Assembly: GCF_019052365.1 (NCBI RefSeq)
Contig: NZ_JAHQUY010000026.1
Location: 1 to 40,490 of the forward strand
Reading direction: 5' to 3'
Length of the DNA stretch: 40,490 bases
Source of the DNA: Leyella stercorea
GTDB lineage: Bacteria; Bacteroidota; Bacteroidia; Bacteroidales; Bacteroidaceae
Below, in pieces: positions 33,455-40,490 of this stretch. The position numbers were made by a program, and so were the translations under genes. The notes below the pieces were generated by a model. The model searched no databases, was not told where the DNA came from, and saw only the letters and a list, made by a program, of their open reading frames with translations. Numbering within the stretch: position 1 is the stretch's first letter; each line of letters begins with the position of its first letter.

Positions 33455-34183
33455 ATGCCGAAGACTCCCGAACAAATTCTATACCATAAGCTATACAAGC
33501 GTTTTCAGAAAGCCCTAACAGACTTCTCTATGCTCTCTGACGGTGACCGCATACTTATCGGTCTCTCAGGCGGTAAAGATTCGCTTTGTCTGCTTGAGAT
33601 GCTTGCACAGCGACAGCGCATTTACAAGCCGCGGATAGAGGTAGAAGCCGTACATGTGCGCATGGCGAACGTGAGCTACGAATCAGACACATCTTATTTG
33701 GAGTCTTTCGCCAAAGAGCACGGCGTGAAGCTGCATATCGTGCAGACTGCATTCGACGATACCACTCCTTCTGATAAACCTGTTTGCTTCCTTTGTTCGT
33801 GGCACAGACGCAAGGCGTTGTTCCGCTTTGCGCAGGACAACGGCTTTAACAAGATAGCACTCGGACATCATCAGGACGATATCATTCACACCACAATGCT
33901 CAATACCTTCTTTGAAGGCTCATTCTCAACAATGCCTGCCGTAAAGAAGTTGGACAAGATGCCGCTGACCATTATCCGTCCGTTGTGTCTGGAGCACGAA
34001 AAGGACATCGCAGAATATGCCATGCTACGTCGCTATGCGAAGCAGGAAAAAACATGCCCTCACGAACGTGAGACCAACCGCACACAGATGAAACGTATAT
34101 TTGAAGAAATAGAGAAAAACAATCCAGAAGCACGCTATTCTGTATGGCATGCCCTGCAGAAAGACGGAAAACTTGTGGAATAA
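33455..34183 (+). CDS. TtcA/TtuA-like tRNA thiolation enzyme
   Basis: Adenylates tRNA via a PP-loop, then transfers sulfur. The 242-aa protein has ILIGLSGGKDSLCLLEML (PP-loop SGGKDS) and PVCFLCSWHRRKALFRFAQDNGFNKIALGHHQDDIIHTTMLNTFFEGS, where the Cys pair CFLC and GHHxDD match the TtcA/TtuA family (tRNA 2-thiocytidine-32 or a related thiouridine). A further Cys in RPLCLEHEKDI is also typical. Six bases separate it from the DUF486 gene. Which base is modified cannot be decided here. Confidence 0.88.
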   Translation: MPKTPEQILYHKLYKRFQKALTDFSMLSDGDRILIGLSGGKDSLCLLEMLAQRQRIYKPRIEVEAVHVRMANVSYESDTSYLESFAKEHGVKLHIVQTAFDDTTPSDKPVCFLCSWHRRKALFRFAQDNGFNKIALGHHQDDIIHTTMLNTFFEGSFSTMPAVKKLDKMPLTIIRPLCLEHEKDIAEYAMLRRYAKQEKTCPHERETNRTQMKRIFEEIEKNNPEARYSVWHALQKDGKLVE

Positions 34184-34226
34184 CGCGGTCAAATTACATT
34201 TCAGTTACAAATAGTTGTCTATAAAA

Positions 34227-34257
34227 TTGTCTGTTTGATAGAAAATTCATACATTTG
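34227..34257 (+). promoter_or_regulatory. Predicted promoter of the ThiE-like gene
   Basis: TTG (34227-34229) and TACATTTG (34250-34257) are 20 bp apart. The -7 box is an exact consensus match and the ATG at 34280 is 23 bases on. The longer frame start at 34235 would fall inside this promoter. Confidence 0.55.
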
Positions 34258-34279
34258 CACTAAATTTAGAACACGGACT

Positions 34280-34888
34280 ATGAAGTTAGCAATAATGACT
34301 AAATCCACATTCTTTGTGGAAGAAGACAAAATACTTGCAGCCCTCTTCGATGTTGGGTTAGACAATTTGCACCTTTATAAGCCAGAGACTTCGCCGATTT
34401 ATTCAGAGCGACTATTGTCGCTGCTGCCAGATAAAGCCTACGAGAAGATATTCGTACACGGTCATTACTATCTTAAAGATGAGTATCGTTTAGCAGGAAT
34501 ACATCTCGACAACGCAGCGGAGTCGGTGCCCGAAGGCTACAAAGGTAAAGTAGGACGCACTTGTCGCGACCTTGCCCAGCTTAAAGAACTCAAAAAACAA
34601 TCGGCATATGTATTTCTTGGTAACATTTTCGACAGTCAGTCGGAACCATTGGAGCCATCTACGTTCACTATGAACCAGCTGGAGGAAGCTTCTGACAAGG
34701 GCTTGATTGACAAGAAAGTGTATGCTTTGGGTGGAATGAACTTTGACAATATTCAGATTGCCCGCGACTTGGGCTTTGGCGGTGTTGTCATCCGCGGAGA
34801 TTTGTGGAACAAGTTCAATATACACAATCAAATGGACTACAAAGAACTCATAACATACTTTGAGAAATTAAGAAAGCTTATATATTAA
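34280..34888 (+). CDS. ThiE/TenI-like (thiamine phosphate synthase-type) protein
   Basis: A 202-aa TIM-barrel-type protein similar to the thiamine phosphate synthase/TenI family. The start is taken at 34280 (MKLAIMTKSTFFVEEDK), because an upstream ATG would overlap the promoter. Signs include LDNLHLYKPETS (like the LRKP strand), YEKIFVHGHYYL (like IVHDR), RLAGIHLDN (like GVHLGQ), YVFLGNIFDSQSE (like the GP..T segment), VYALGGMNFDNIQIARDLGFGGVVIRGDLW (like the GGI...GA-GVAV ending). The key diphosphate-binding residues are less conserved than in ThiE, so TenI-like or a Bacteroidota variant is possible. It precedes prs by 26 bases. Confidence 0.75.
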   Translation: MKLAIMTKSTFFVEEDKILAALFDVGLDNLHLYKPETSPIYSERLLSLLPDKAYEKIFVHGHYYLKDEYRLAGIHLDNAAESVPEGYKGKVGRTCRDLAQLKELKKQSAYVFLGNIFDSQSEPLEPSTFTMNQLEEASDKGLIDKKVYALGGMNFDNIQIARDLGFGGVVIRGDLWNKFNIHNQMDYKELITYFEKLRKLIY

Positions 34889-34914
34889 AACCTAACAAAT
34901 AACAACAATTTAAG

Positions 34915-35859
34915 ATGAGTGAACAAAACTCTTTTTTGGTATTCTCAGGTACAAGCACGAGATACCTTGCAGAGAAGATCTGCGCAAGTTTGGGTTGTCC
35001 TTTAGGCAATTTGGTAGTAACCAGATTCTCTGACGGCGAGTTCGCAGTATCGTACGAGGAGTCTATCCGCGGTCGCGACGTATTCCTCGTTCAGAGCACA
35101 TTCCCGAATTCAGACAATCTTATGGAGTTGCTCCTTATGATTGACGCAGCGAAGCGCGCTTCTGCACGCCACATCATCGCCGTTATTCCTTATTTCGGCT
35201 GGGCTCGTCAGGACCGTAAGGACAAGCCACGTGTTAGCATCGGTGCTAAGCTTGTTGCCGACCTTCTGAGCGCTGCAGGTATCGATCGTCTTATCACAAT
35301 GGACTTGCATGCAGATCAGATTCAGGGCTTCTTTGATGTACCGGTTGACCACCTTTACGCTTCTGGTGTTATTCTGCCTTATCTGCAGAGTCTGAACCTG
35401 AAGACTGACGAATTTGTTATCGCTTCGCCTGACGTTGGCGGTTCTAAGCGTGCTAACACTTACGCTAAGTACCTCGGTTGTCCGCTCGTGCTCTGCAACA
35501 AGACCCGCGCTCGTGCAAACGTTGTTGACACCATCCAAATTATCGGCGACGTTAAGGGCAAGCACGTGATTATCGTAGACGACATGGTAGACACAGCCGG
35601 CACTATCACTAAGGCTGCCGACGTGATGAAGGAGGCTGGTGCGCTGAGCGTACGAGCATGCGCTTCTCACTGCGTTATGTCAGGCCCTGCATCTGAGCGT
35701 GTTCAGAACTCGGCATTGGAGGAGATTGTCTTCACCGACTCTATCCCCTACTCTAACCGTTGCGCAAAGGTAAAGCAGCTTTCTGTAGCCGACATGTTCG
35801 CAGAGACTATCCGTCGCGTCATCAGCAACCAGAGCATCAGCTCACAGTACCTTGTGTAA
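34915..35859 (+). CDS. prs: Ribose-phosphate pyrophosphokinase (PRPP synthase)
   Basis: Makes PRPP from ribose-5-phosphate and ATP for nucleotide, His and Trp synthesis. The 314-aa class I enzyme has the N-terminal signature FSGTSTRYLAEKICASLG, DGEFAVSYEESIRGRDVFLVQS, YFGWARQDRKDKPR (the flexible catalytic region), DLHADQIQGFFDVPVDHLYA and the PRPP loop VIIVDDMVDTAGTI. Full length. A perfect 14-bp hairpin terminator follows, marking the likely left border of the accessory region. Confidence 0.97.
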   Translation: MSEQNSFLVFSGTSTRYLAEKICASLGCPLGNLVVTRFSDGEFAVSYEESIRGRDVFLVQSTFPNSDNLMELLLMIDAAKRASARHIIAVIPYFGWARQDRKDKPRVSIGAKLVADLLSAAGIDRLITMDLHADQIQGFFDVPVDHLYASGVILPYLQSLNLKTDEFVIASPDVGGSKRANTYAKYLGCPLVLCNKTRARANVVDTIQIIGDVKGKHVIIVDDMVDTAGTITKAADVMKEAGALSVRACASHCVMSGPASERVQNSALEEIVFTDSIPYSNRCAKVKQLSVADMFAETIRRVISNQSISSQYLV

Positions 35860-35903
35860 GCAGATATGAGTAGTGTGTATCGATAAAGATATGCGTAAAA
35901 TAT

Positions 35904-35943
35904 AAGCAGGAGTAGAATTGTTGTTCTACTCCTGCTTTTTTTG
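35904..35943 (+). terminator. Terminator after prs
   Basis: AAGCAGGAGTAGAA (35904-35917) pairs perfectly with TTCTACTCCTGCTT (35924-35937), ending in a T-run to 35942. Confidence 0.9.
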
Positions 35944-36072
35944 TGTAATATCAATTGCTGTATGCACTCTAACCATGCTCGTAGATATCGAGACCTTCCT
36001 CCTCTACTCGCTTATCAACATGTACACCTACTGACATATCTACTATCTAGAAAAAGCTTCTTGTCATTTTCT

Positions 36073-36486
36073 AATGACCGATTTGGGTTAAAGAAAGGTG
36101 TGACCATCGACCGTGACAAGACCTCCATCAATCTCAATGAGAACATGGACAGCCTTGTTCCTGCCAGTAAAATCTCAGACATGCCAACTGGTTGGATATG
36201 CGGTCAGTCTGCTCGTGACTTCATTAAGACCAAGACCGGACGAGGCGACAGCATGAACATCCAGGAGTCGGCAGAGTTCCAGACCTCTAAGTTCTATTGC
36301 AAGACGGACTTCGATATGAAGAAGATTGCTGAGGAAGAAGCTGACTATGCGAACTACAAGATACCGAAGTTCTACACCTTCCCATCCAAGGATGCCAAGG
36401 AGCGAATCCTATATCAGAATTTCGTAAGTGTAAACCTCGATGTCAAGAATATGATTGACGAGATAAACAAATTCAAGATAAAATGA
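36073..36486 (+). pseudogene. C-terminal remnant of a conjugative coupling protein (MobC/TraG-VirD4 type)
   Basis: The frame is open from 35941, but its first 43 residues look like unrelated junk. Homology appears from about 36073 (NDRFGLKKGVTIDRDKTSINLN). The following DSLVPASKISDMPTGWICGQSARDF and KFYCKTDFDMKKIAEEEADY segments match the C-terminal end of Bacteroidota VirD4-like coupling ATPases (MobC/TraG with YWFCY domain), which read ...RFG...SISxxDTS...LD.LIPASKIAxLxxGxFVG. The ATPase core, Walker motifs and membrane helices are missing, so this is a truncated leftover. It ends with an ATGA overlap into the lysozyme gene at 36483, as expected in an intact transfer operon. Confidence 0.75.
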
Positions 36487-37016
36487 TTTTCAGAAAGATA
36501 ATATTATTCCTGCTTATATCACTGAGCCTGGTTGTGAATGTCCAGGCTCGAATGCCGACAGAGCGACCGGCATCAACACCGGCATCCATATTCGAGTTGC
36601 CACCTTTCGAGCGTGCGGTATGCTGTATCAAGTTCTATGAAGGCATGCACCGAGCTAAGGACTATCCTTATATAGGTTATGGACATAAGCTCAGACCTGG
36701 AGAACGTTACTCAGCTAATATGTCAACATATGAAGCAGAGCAACTTCTTCGTAAAGACCTCAGAGAGTTATGCGCTATGTTTCGTTCCTATGGTCAAGAC
36801 TCCCTACTCCTTGCTGCATTATCATATAATATCGGACCATACAAGGTGACCGGATATAAAGACAAATACCCTAAAAGTTCTGTTTTAAAGAAACTCGAAG
36901 TAGGCAACCGGAACATCAGAGACGATTATGTGAACCATTGCCATTGGCGAGGGAAACGAATCCCTTCCATTGAGCGCAGACGTTATGCAGAATTCATGTT
37001 ATTATTTACTCCATGA
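36483..37016 (+). CDS. Lysozyme-like peptidoglycan hydrolase from a conjugative element
   Basis: The 177-aa exported protein has a signal peptide (MIFRKIILFLLISLSLVVNV QA) and a GH24-like fold. The catalytic Glu53 sits in FYEGMHRAKDYPYIGYGH, matching E..G...GYGH of phage-type lysozymes, although T4-type Thr before GYGH is Tyr63 and the Asp spacing is shorter. Such forms occur in conjugative-transposon lysozymes of Bacteroidota, which open the cell wall for the transfer channel. It overlaps the coupling-protein remnant by 4 bases and the phosphoribosyltransferase by 4 bases (ATGA), so translation of the three was coupled. Confidence 0.82.
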   Translation: MIFRKIILFLLISLSLVVNVQARMPTERPASTPASIFELPPFERAVCCIKFYEGMHRAKDYPYIGYGHKLRPGERYSANMSTYEAEQLLRKDLRELCAMFRSYGQDSLLLAALSYNIGPYKVTGYKDKYPKSSVLKKLEVGNRNIRDDYVNHCHWRGKRIPSIERRRYAEFMLLFTP

Positions 37017-37680
37017 CAGAAAACGAGCCAATCAAAACTGTTTCAGACGGTATCACATTCCTATCCACTGGTAGATATTATGATGGTATCAACCGGTGGG
37101 TAGCATATAAACTGAAAGATGGAGACCATGATGCCATAGACTATGCTGCTCGCCAGATAGCAAAGCTGTTACCTCAAAATGCGATTCTCGTTCCAATTCC
37201 AGGACATCATGGAAAAGCCGAACAGACCATGCAGTTAGCAAGAGCTATCTCGTCATATACTCACCTCCCTATCGTTAAAGCCCTCGTGGTATAGAGCGAG
37301 ACTCACAATATGATGCTAAGAAAAGAGGCTAGACGCTTTCTGCCGAAGACATGGGGGTCTACAGGCATAAAGACTTGCCTACAAACCGTACTCCTTATCT
37401 CATTGATAATGTAGTAGATACAGGCAATACCGCTAAGACGGCTATCAGAGCACTTGGCTGTGGAACAGTTGCATCATTTGCTATGAGCGATACTCTTGGC
37501 AGAGTCAGCAAAACACTGAATCCGTGTGAGAAATACAACTTCACATTCTGGAGTTCAAATGTCAAATATCCAACGACTGCCAATCTCAGGCTCGATTTCT
37601 CGGACAAAACAGTTCTTGAACTGATGAAAGAGAAAACATATACAGGCAAAGAATTTGCCGAATTTATCAAGAAGAAATAA
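37013..37680 (+). pseudogene. Broken ComF-like phosphoribosyltransferase
   Basis: Two frames together spell one PRTase. Frame A (37013-37294) gives the N-terminal part with VPIPGHHGKAEQ. Frame B gives GIERDSQYDAKKRG at 37288-37329, then an in-frame TAG at 37330-37332, then TLSAEDMGVYRHKDLP with the PRPP loop PYLIDNVVDTGNTAKTA to 37680. The frame change lies at about 37286-37288 and equals loss of one base or gain of two. Both parts keep the family residues, so the damage is recent or a sequencing artefact. The intact protein would be about 222 aa and ComF-like. It overlaps the lysozyme stop by ATGA at 37013. Confidence 0.75.
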
Positions 37681-37699
37681 GTTCAATCAAAGACAGACA

Positions 37700-38854
37700 A
37701 TGAAAAAGATAATCGTTTTATTCATGCTGGTGATGGCAACCATCGGTGTACATGCCCAGTTTTCTATAAGCAATTCTACTCAGCGAAGAGTAATTGTTGC
37801 TTATGAACTTGGAAGCGATGGTTATTATAAAAGAGTAACCAAGAAGTCGGTTAAGCGTGTTGACAATATTGTGGGCAGCTATGCTTATGACAAGAAAGCT
37901 CAAAATCTGTATGTCATGACCTCAAACAGCAATATTGTGATCACCCTAACCAAGGACTACGCCAAGATCATCAAGAAGAACAAGTCCATCCCCCAAGTAG
38001 CAGGGGATGAACTTGATGTGCTTGTTCAAAAATACTCCAAGCAGCTGGATGATAAATATACTGCGCTAAATGAGGCACGAACAAGACATATTCAAGACTC
38101 GATAGCTAAAGCAAAGGCTGACTCCATTAAAATAGAGAAGCTCAAAGCTGAAAGATTGGCCAAACTGAAGAAAGAATGTTCAGACTATATGGAAACTCAC
38201 AACTGGAGAATGGTGCCGACAGGAAATAAGTCTCTGTATTGTGATGAATGCGAGAAATCATTTTCTGAGGATTCATTATTCACTATTGGAATCAAGAATG
38301 ATACCATTTATTACTTCACAAGAACTGATGGCAGACTGGGCTACACATATATAACAGGACATAAAAGTGAACTAAGCCAAAGTCTGAAAGAATACAGTCC
38401 TTTCAGGTATCACTATGAAATATTCAAAGATAGCCTTACAGATGAGTCAGAGGATTATGACATGATTACAAGTGAGCTGTCATACCATTACCTTGACGAG
38501 TATGTCAAACGTCTCAAAAAGAGAGCACCTTACGGCTTCTTTACTGATTGGGGATGGGATTCTGAATATTCATGTATATCATTCCATTTCAACTACATGA
38601 ATACCAACAGAAATACGATCAAGTACATCGATGTATATTTCAAGGTAACCAACGATGTAGGCGATTTGAGGAAGACCGGCCATTTCCAGGGCACAGGACC
38701 ACTTCGAGAGTTTGAATCTGCAAGTTGGGAATGGGACACTTCTTATTATTATGTGTCTGGAGACGCTTCAAATATGAATATCACCAAGGTGATACTGACA
38801 TACATGAACGGTACAAAGAAAGTATTAACAGGCAAATTGCTTGTGTTTGAATAA
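37700..38854 (+). CDS. Exported protein of unknown function with coiled-coil segment
   Basis: I do not recognise this 384-aa protein. The start at 37700 gives a signal peptide (MKKIIVLFMLVMATIGVHAQ) absent in the longer frame from 37655. The N-terminal 80 residues are beta-like (VIVAYELGSDGYYKRVTKKSVKRVDNIVGSYAY). A charged helical/coiled-coil stretch follows (KQLDDKYTALNEARTRHIQDSIAKAKADSIKIEKLKAERLAKLKKE, about residues 115-165), then CDEC and the C-terminal beta-rich half with KYIDVYFKVTNDVGDLRKTGHFQGTGPLREFESASWEWD. It may be cargo of the mobile remnant, being 19 bases after the PRTase pseudogene. Confidence 0.7.
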   Translation: MKKIIVLFMLVMATIGVHAQFSISNSTQRRVIVAYELGSDGYYKRVTKKSVKRVDNIVGSYAYDKKAQNLYVMTSNSNIVITLTKDYAKIIKKNKSIPQVAGDELDVLVQKYSKQLDDKYTALNEARTRHIQDSIAKAKADSIKIEKLKAERLAKLKKECSDYMETHNWRMVPTGNKSLYCDECEKSFSEDSLFTIGIKNDTIYYFTRTDGRLGYTYITGHKSELSQSLKEYSPFRYHYEIFKDSLTDESEDYDMITSELSYHYLDEYVKRLKKRAPYGFFTDWGWDSEYSCISFHFNYMNTNRNTIKYIDVYFKVTNDVGDLRKTGHFQGTGPLREFESASWEWDTSYYYVSGDASNMNITKVILTYMNGTKKVLTGKLLVFE

Positions 38855-38855
38855 A

Positions 38856-38969
38856 CTATAGGGAGTTTTCGAACAATTCACGAACATACTTCAGAAGGAT
38901 GACAGGGTCAAACACCTTGCCATCTTTTTTTGTTGTGGTAGTGTAAACAGAGCCGTGACACAGTTCAGT
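38856..38969 (-). pseudogene. Minus-strand C-terminal peptide remnant
   Basis: A minus-strand frame of 37 codons ends in TAG (38856-38858) and reads LCHGSVYTTTTKKDGKVFDP then VILLKYVRELFENSL; it is bounded upstream by a stop at 38970-38972. The amphipathic C terminus looks protein-like rather than random, but I could not name the parent. It has no start codon of its own. Confidence 0.4.
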
Positions 38970-38977
38970 TTACACTA
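38939..38977. repeat. 10-bp inverted repeat
   Basis: TAGTGTAAAC (38939-38948) and GTTTACACTA (38968-38977) are exact complements 19 bases apart and lie at the upstream break of the remnant peptide. Confidence 0.6.
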
Positions 38978-39080
38978 TAGCTTCCTCCAGTTTGAACTAT
39001 CCAAATTTTTCTACAAATTGCCCATTTTGGCAATTCTCTAAAGTCATAATTTAAAGAATAACAAGCAAATACAAAATTAA

Positions 39081-39106
39081 GCATTTCAACCACGTGGTTG
39101 AAATGC
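39081..39106. repeat. Perfect 26-bp palindrome
   Basis: GCATTTCAACCAC is followed immediately by its complement GTGGTTGAAATGC, with no spacer. The centre is CACGTG. Confidence 0.9.
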
Positions 39107-39175
39107 TCGCCTACATTTATCCTTTTTTAACTAGCAACCTAACCCGTTTTATCTGCAAGGTTTATTTACATTTAC

Positions 39176-39218
39176 ATTTACATTAGTGTCCCGATTTTAA
39201 CGGGACACTAATGTAAAT
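39176..39218. repeat. Perfect 18-bp inverted repeat
   Basis: ATTTACATTAGTGTCCCG (39176-39193) and CGGGACACTAATGTAAAT (39201-39218) are exact complements around ATTTTAA. TTTACA is present three times in a row at its left end (39165-39182). It lies about 100 bases from the stop of the GIY-YIG gene, so it may also serve as that gene's terminator. Confidence 0.85.
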
Positions 39219-39318
39219 TCATTATTTTTCCTATTATATATTCTTCTTCTTCCGATTAAACCAATTGTACTGCAGAATGGCATGAAGGATATCGAAGCAT
39301 GTTTCATTTACCTTATTC

Positions 39319-40170
39319 CTATCGCTCTATGGCATTACCTAATTTATTGCCATCAGCATCCTTCCAATCATCCCAGCCATTACTTGGTCGGCCGAGTATT
39401 ATTCCACTTGCACCACTTGGACTGTCCATAGGCACATCGTGTTGAAGGATGATCTGCCCATTTTCCGTTTTGCAATGTTCATCAATGAAACTCTGACGTG
39501 ATGCAACAGATTTGAAACTTGGAACCACCTTACTTGCGATGATACAACCTTTCACGAGGACAAAATGTTTAGAGTTTCTGTCATAATAACCAATCCCCTT
39601 TGCAGGACGGTCTGTTGCGTGAATATAGAACAGATGTTCTGATTGAGGCTTTGCTACTGGTGCATCAAAGATACCGCATCCATAGAAACGAGTGAGCAAC
39701 TGTATATCACGGAAGAAGACTTCCATATCATTAACACGATACGGTGCAATATTAGGCTTTCGTGGATTTGAGCTATTGAGCAAGGTAAACGATTCAACAC
39801 TTTGTGCAGATTCTATGCCAAGATACTCTAAATATTTCACATCGTCTCCATATATCTTATGATTATCTGATATAAAAACGAGAGCTGTCTTCCAGAAATC
39901 CTTCTTCTGAACGTGGTCATTCTTACGATTGGAAAAATCGGTAGTTTGACCAATGTATGCTTCTGGCTTTAATGCATTGGGATCACCTAGCAAAATATAA
40001 AAAGCAGGTTGACCTGCTATGTCTGCTATATCGTTGGCTACATTAATTTTATCACGTGGAATAACGTAGAGGTGACAAGTAGAGTTTGCCCCCATATAGA
40101 TATTCCTAACTCCTGATAGAGTTCCATCCATCAGTTCTGTGTGGATGGTGAAGGTATTCTTTGCTTTCAT
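39319..40170 (-). CDS. GIY-YIG nuclease with C-terminal DUF4357
   Basis: The 283-aa protein has a GIY-YIG endonuclease domain: FYILLG (57-62, the GIY strand), AYIGQT (71-76, the YIG strand), Arg82 in SNRKNDH, and a likely metal-binding Glu115 in VKYLEYLGIE. The C terminus (SPSGASGIILGRPSNGWDDWKDADGNKLG) matches DUF4357, which often accompanies such nucleases. It overlaps the XRE gene by 4 bases, so regulator and nuclease are translationally coupled. This layout resembles restriction-enzyme control operons or small selfish/defence modules, but no methyltransferase is in view (the window ends 320 bases on). DNA cleavage is inferred from family only. Confidence 0.8.
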   Translation of the reverse strand: MKAKNTFTIHTELMDGTLSGVRNIYMGANSTCHLYVIPRDKINVANDIADIAGQPAFYILLGDPNALKPEAYIGQTTDFSNRKNDHVQKKDFWKTALVFISDNHKIYGDDVKYLEYLGIESAQSVESFTLLNSSNPRKPNIAPYRVNDMEVFFRDIQLLTRFYGCGIFDAPVAKPQSEHLFYIHATDRPAKGIGYYDRNSKHFVLVKGCIIASKVVPSFKSVASRQSFIDEHCKTENGQIILQHDVPMDSPSGASGIILGRPSNGWDDWKDADGNKLGNAIER

Positions 40171-40382
40171 AACTTTGGCTCGACTCTTATAAGTTCTGTA
40201 TAGTTTACTTCCAGTAACTCTGCAATTTTCATCAATGTTTCAAGTGATGGCTGTGAAGAGTTCGTACACCATTTACTAACTGTAGCGGCATTAACTCCTA
40301 AGGCAAAAGCAAGCCATTTATTGGTTTTCTTCTTCTCTGCCAACATAACCTTTATACGATTCAAATCTTTTTTATTTTCCAT
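40167..40382 (-). CDS. XRE-family HTH regulator
   Basis: The 71-aa Cro/C1-type DNA-binding protein: helix-turn-helix WLAFALGVNAATVSKWCTNSS (about residues 23-43), followed by QPSLETLMKIAELLEVNYTELI, which is the standard XRE tail. Its stop overlaps the GIY-YIG start by ATGA, so it is the first gene of a two-gene operon and likely autoregulates it. A -7 box CAAATTTA on the plus strand (40406-40413, reading TAAATTTG) lies 24 bases upstream. Confidence 0.88.
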   Translation of the reverse strand: MENKKDLNRIKVMLAEKKKTNKWLAFALGVNAATVSKWCTNSSQPSLETLMKIAELLEVNYTELIRVEPKL

Positions 40383-40405
40383 AAATATATATGTTTTTAT
40401 GGCTA

Positions 40406-40413
40406 CAAATTTA
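40406..40413 (-). promoter_or_regulatory. Predicted -7 box for the XRE/GIY-YIG pair
   Basis: TAAATTTG on the minus strand matches TAnnTTTG, 24 bases before the XRE start. No clear -33 element or operator dyad is seen in the remaining 77 bases. Confidence 0.45.
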
Positions 40414-40490
40414 ATGAATAGTCTTTAAAGATGAAGCGTTTTTGTGCAATTTTACAAAAGATTATACTTGATTTTGCCTTAGGAGTTAAT

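Larger units (their letters stand above)
38855..39318. other. 464-base non-coding zone with inverted repeats and a decayed peptide
   Basis: No intact gene. It contains a 38-codon minus-strand remnant (38856-38969), a 10-bp inverted repeat around that remnant's break (38939-38977), a perfect 26-bp palindrome (39081-39106), three TTTACA copies (39165-39182) and an 18-bp inverted repeat (39176-39218). Base composition is AT-rich. It looks like the residue of mobile DNA. Confidence 0.6.

Noticed and set aside
35941..36072. N-terminal part of the coupling-protein frame
   Set aside because: It has no similarity to the family, begins at a non-ATG codon and immediately follows the prs terminator, so it is treated as non-coding junction sequence.
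37286..37332. Programmed frameshift in the PRTase
   Set aside because: No slippery heptamer is seen at the junction and an additional TAG follows in the recovered frame, so decay or sequence error is simpler.

Overview
The window reads as chromosome of a Bacteroidota bacterium, most likely Prevotella/Segatella or a close relative. The evidence is the promoter style (TAnnTTTG -7 boxes, often with TTTG 19-20 bp upstream, and few Shine-Dalgarno sites), a TamA-like lipoprotein, an M64 peptidase, a GT3-type glycogen synthase and a fused NfnA-NfnB flavoprotein. The genus is inference; no rRNA gene is present.

Layout. 81-3832 (+): galactose module galM, sugar MFS transporter, galK. 4126-7763 (-): dinB and a TamA-like outer-membrane lipoprotein. 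From 7909 (+): TrmH/SpoU rRNA methylase, divergent FolK-like protein, secreted M64 peptidase, TPR protein, then clpC and pgpA. 14351-16324 (-): a zinc-ribbon protein with possible CoiA relationship, pflA and a small acidic protein. 16600-17637 (+): galE. 17746-18585 (-): secreted esterase. 18775-22859 (+): rmlC-rmlD-rmlB plus a DUF1846/UPF0371 gene. 23097-23522 (-): small secreted protein. 23724-28024 (+): glycogen synthase and glycogen phosphorylase. 28354-35859 (+): rplU-rpmA, serS, fused nfnAB, a DUF486 membrane protein, a TtcA-like tRNA thiolase, a ThiE-like protein and prs.

From about 35940 to the right edge the window becomes accessory DNA. It holds the 3' remnant of a conjugative coupling protein, a mobile-element-type lysozyme and a broken PRPP-binding phosphoribosyltransferase, joined by ATGA overlaps. 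These are followed by an unknown secreted protein, a 460-base non-coding zone rich in palindromes with a decayed minus-strand peptide, and a minus-strand XRE regulator/GIY-YIG-DUF4357 nuclease pair. The pair looks like a small selfish or defence module and is the best candidate for something under-described.

How it fits together. galM/transporter/galK and the distant galE cover galactose uptake and part of the Leloir pathway, but no galT is visible. dTDP-rhamnose synthesis is present except rmlA. Glycogen is made and degraded by a GT3 synthase and a GT35 phosphorylase placed in tandem. Non-coding structure is rich: many strong hairpin terminators, two different 22-bp tandem-repeat arrays each just past a terminator, and short exact tandem duplications next to galK and glgA.
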